From Candidatus Zixiibacteriota bacterium (GTDB taxonomy: Bacteria > Zixibacteria > MSB-5A5 > GN15 > FEB-12): a stretch of DNA of 5,979 nt. This document shows, one piece after another, positions 5,682-5,979 of the stretch (its first letter is position 1; every line of letters begins with the position of its first letter). The DNA lies in assembly GCA_003641405.1 (NCBI GenBank), contig QNAF01000170.1:1-5979 (forward strand), in the 5' to 3' direction. Position numbers and translations under genes: made by a program. The notes below the pieces were generated by a model, which worked only from the letters and a program-made list of their open reading frames with translations, was not told where the DNA came from and ran no database searches.

Positions 5682-5979
5682 CTAAGCGTCGGCCTGACGC
5701 ACTACCCTGCTTTGGTAGCCTTCTTTGCTGTTCAACTCCAGGTAGTTGTATATACAGATGTCCCAGTCAATGAAACTGGTGATGTTGGCGACTTCGCGAG
5801 AAACAACGGCTGCTTTCCTCATTTCCGAGACTTCACATCTGATGTCCTTGTCGGCGAGGTATAATGGTTTGCCGGTTTCCAGGAAGATGCTGGCGACGAT
5901 GTAGCGATCGAGGTACCGACCGTCTTCGTAGTGTTCTATTGTTCGAAGAAGCTTGATAGCCTTTTTCACAGCCCGCACG
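5682..5979 (-). CDS. C-terminal part of an unrecognised protein, cut by window edge
   Basis: The minus-strand frame is open from the right edge to a TAG at 5682-5684, giving about 98 residues ending GYQSRVVRQADA. The true start is probably outside the window; the GTG at the edge is only an in-frame valine. The visible part has mixed charge and no signal peptide or membrane segment. It starts with a helix-like basic stretch (RAVKKAIKLLRTIEHYEDG), followed by segments such as YLDRYIVASIFLE and DWDICIYNYLELNS. I recognise no domain. It converges on the paralogue at 4270-5640, with 41 nt between the stop codons. The plus-strand ORF over the same bases looks less protein-like. The gene is likely real but not proven. 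Confidence 0.5.
   Translation of the reverse strand, partial: VRAVKKAIKLLRTIEHYEDGRYLDRYIVASIFLETGKPLYLADKDIRCEVSEMRKAAVVSREVANITSFIDWDICIYNYLELNSKEGYQSRVVRQADA

Noticed and set aside
5686..5700. GCGTC-GGCCT-GACGC hairpin as terminator of the 4270-5640 gene
   Set aside because: It has only 5-bp arms and no T-run, and lies inside the coding end of the minus-strand gene. Too weak to call.
5661..5864. 67-codon plus-strand ORF after the last paralogue
   Set aside because: It overlaps the longer, more protein-like minus-strand frame 5682-5979 and has no ribosome site.
1..5979. CRISPR array, tRNA, rRNA, or transposase gene
   Set aside because: No regularly spaced direct repeats, no cloverleaf or rRNA-like stretch, and no transposase or integrase motif was seen on either strand.

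Overview
The window looks like chromosomal DNA from a Gram-negative, probably anaerobic bacterium of the FCB / candidate-phylum type. Candidate phylum Zixibacteria is my best guess. The reasons are a predicted outer-membrane beta-barrel ending in phenylalanine, a lipoprotein, and large exported proteins that end in PKD plus dockerin-like calcium-binding repeats. The taxonomic guess rests on recalled protein style, not on a marker gene, and is only moderate.

Layout. (1) 1-287, minus strand: the N-terminal part of a lipoprotein with a probable OB-fold-like domain, running off the left edge. (2) 288-536: a divergent intergenic region with plausible promoters in both directions. (3) 537-926 and 951-2240, plus strand: a probable two-gene operon of a small exported protein with one DxDGDG calcium-binding loop and an outer-membrane beta-barrel. 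(4) 2241-2601: an intergenic region holding repeat copy A and a candidate promoter overlapped by an inverted repeat. (5) 2602-4008: an exported thioredoxin-like / PKD / dockerin-like protein whose frame is interrupted once, by TGA at 3145-3147. (6) 4009-4269: an intergenic region holding repeat copy B, inverted relative to copy A. (7) 4270-5640: an intact paralogue of (5) with an ordinary CVNC redox motif. (8) 5682-5979, minus strand: the C-terminal part of an unrecognised protein.

Main result. The gene at 2602-4008 is best read as one selenoprotein gene, not as two ORFs or a pseudogene. The TGA is in the same frame as both flanking halves and sits at the redox-active cysteine position of the paralogue (CVNC becomes U-GSS-C). 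It is followed at once by a strong hairpin (3163-3181) with a 5-nt GGUCC apical loop, which fits a bacterial SECIS element. The protein would be an extracytoplasmic selenocysteine thioredoxin-like protein with PKD and dockerin-like modules, next to its cysteine-only paralogue. Selenocysteine insertion is inferred; no selA/B/C/D gene lies in the window.

The selenoprotein gene is bracketed by two inverted copies of a structured intergenic repeat (about 2281-2420 and 4040-4204). The conserved hairpin of this repeat carries a compensatory base-pair change between the two copies.
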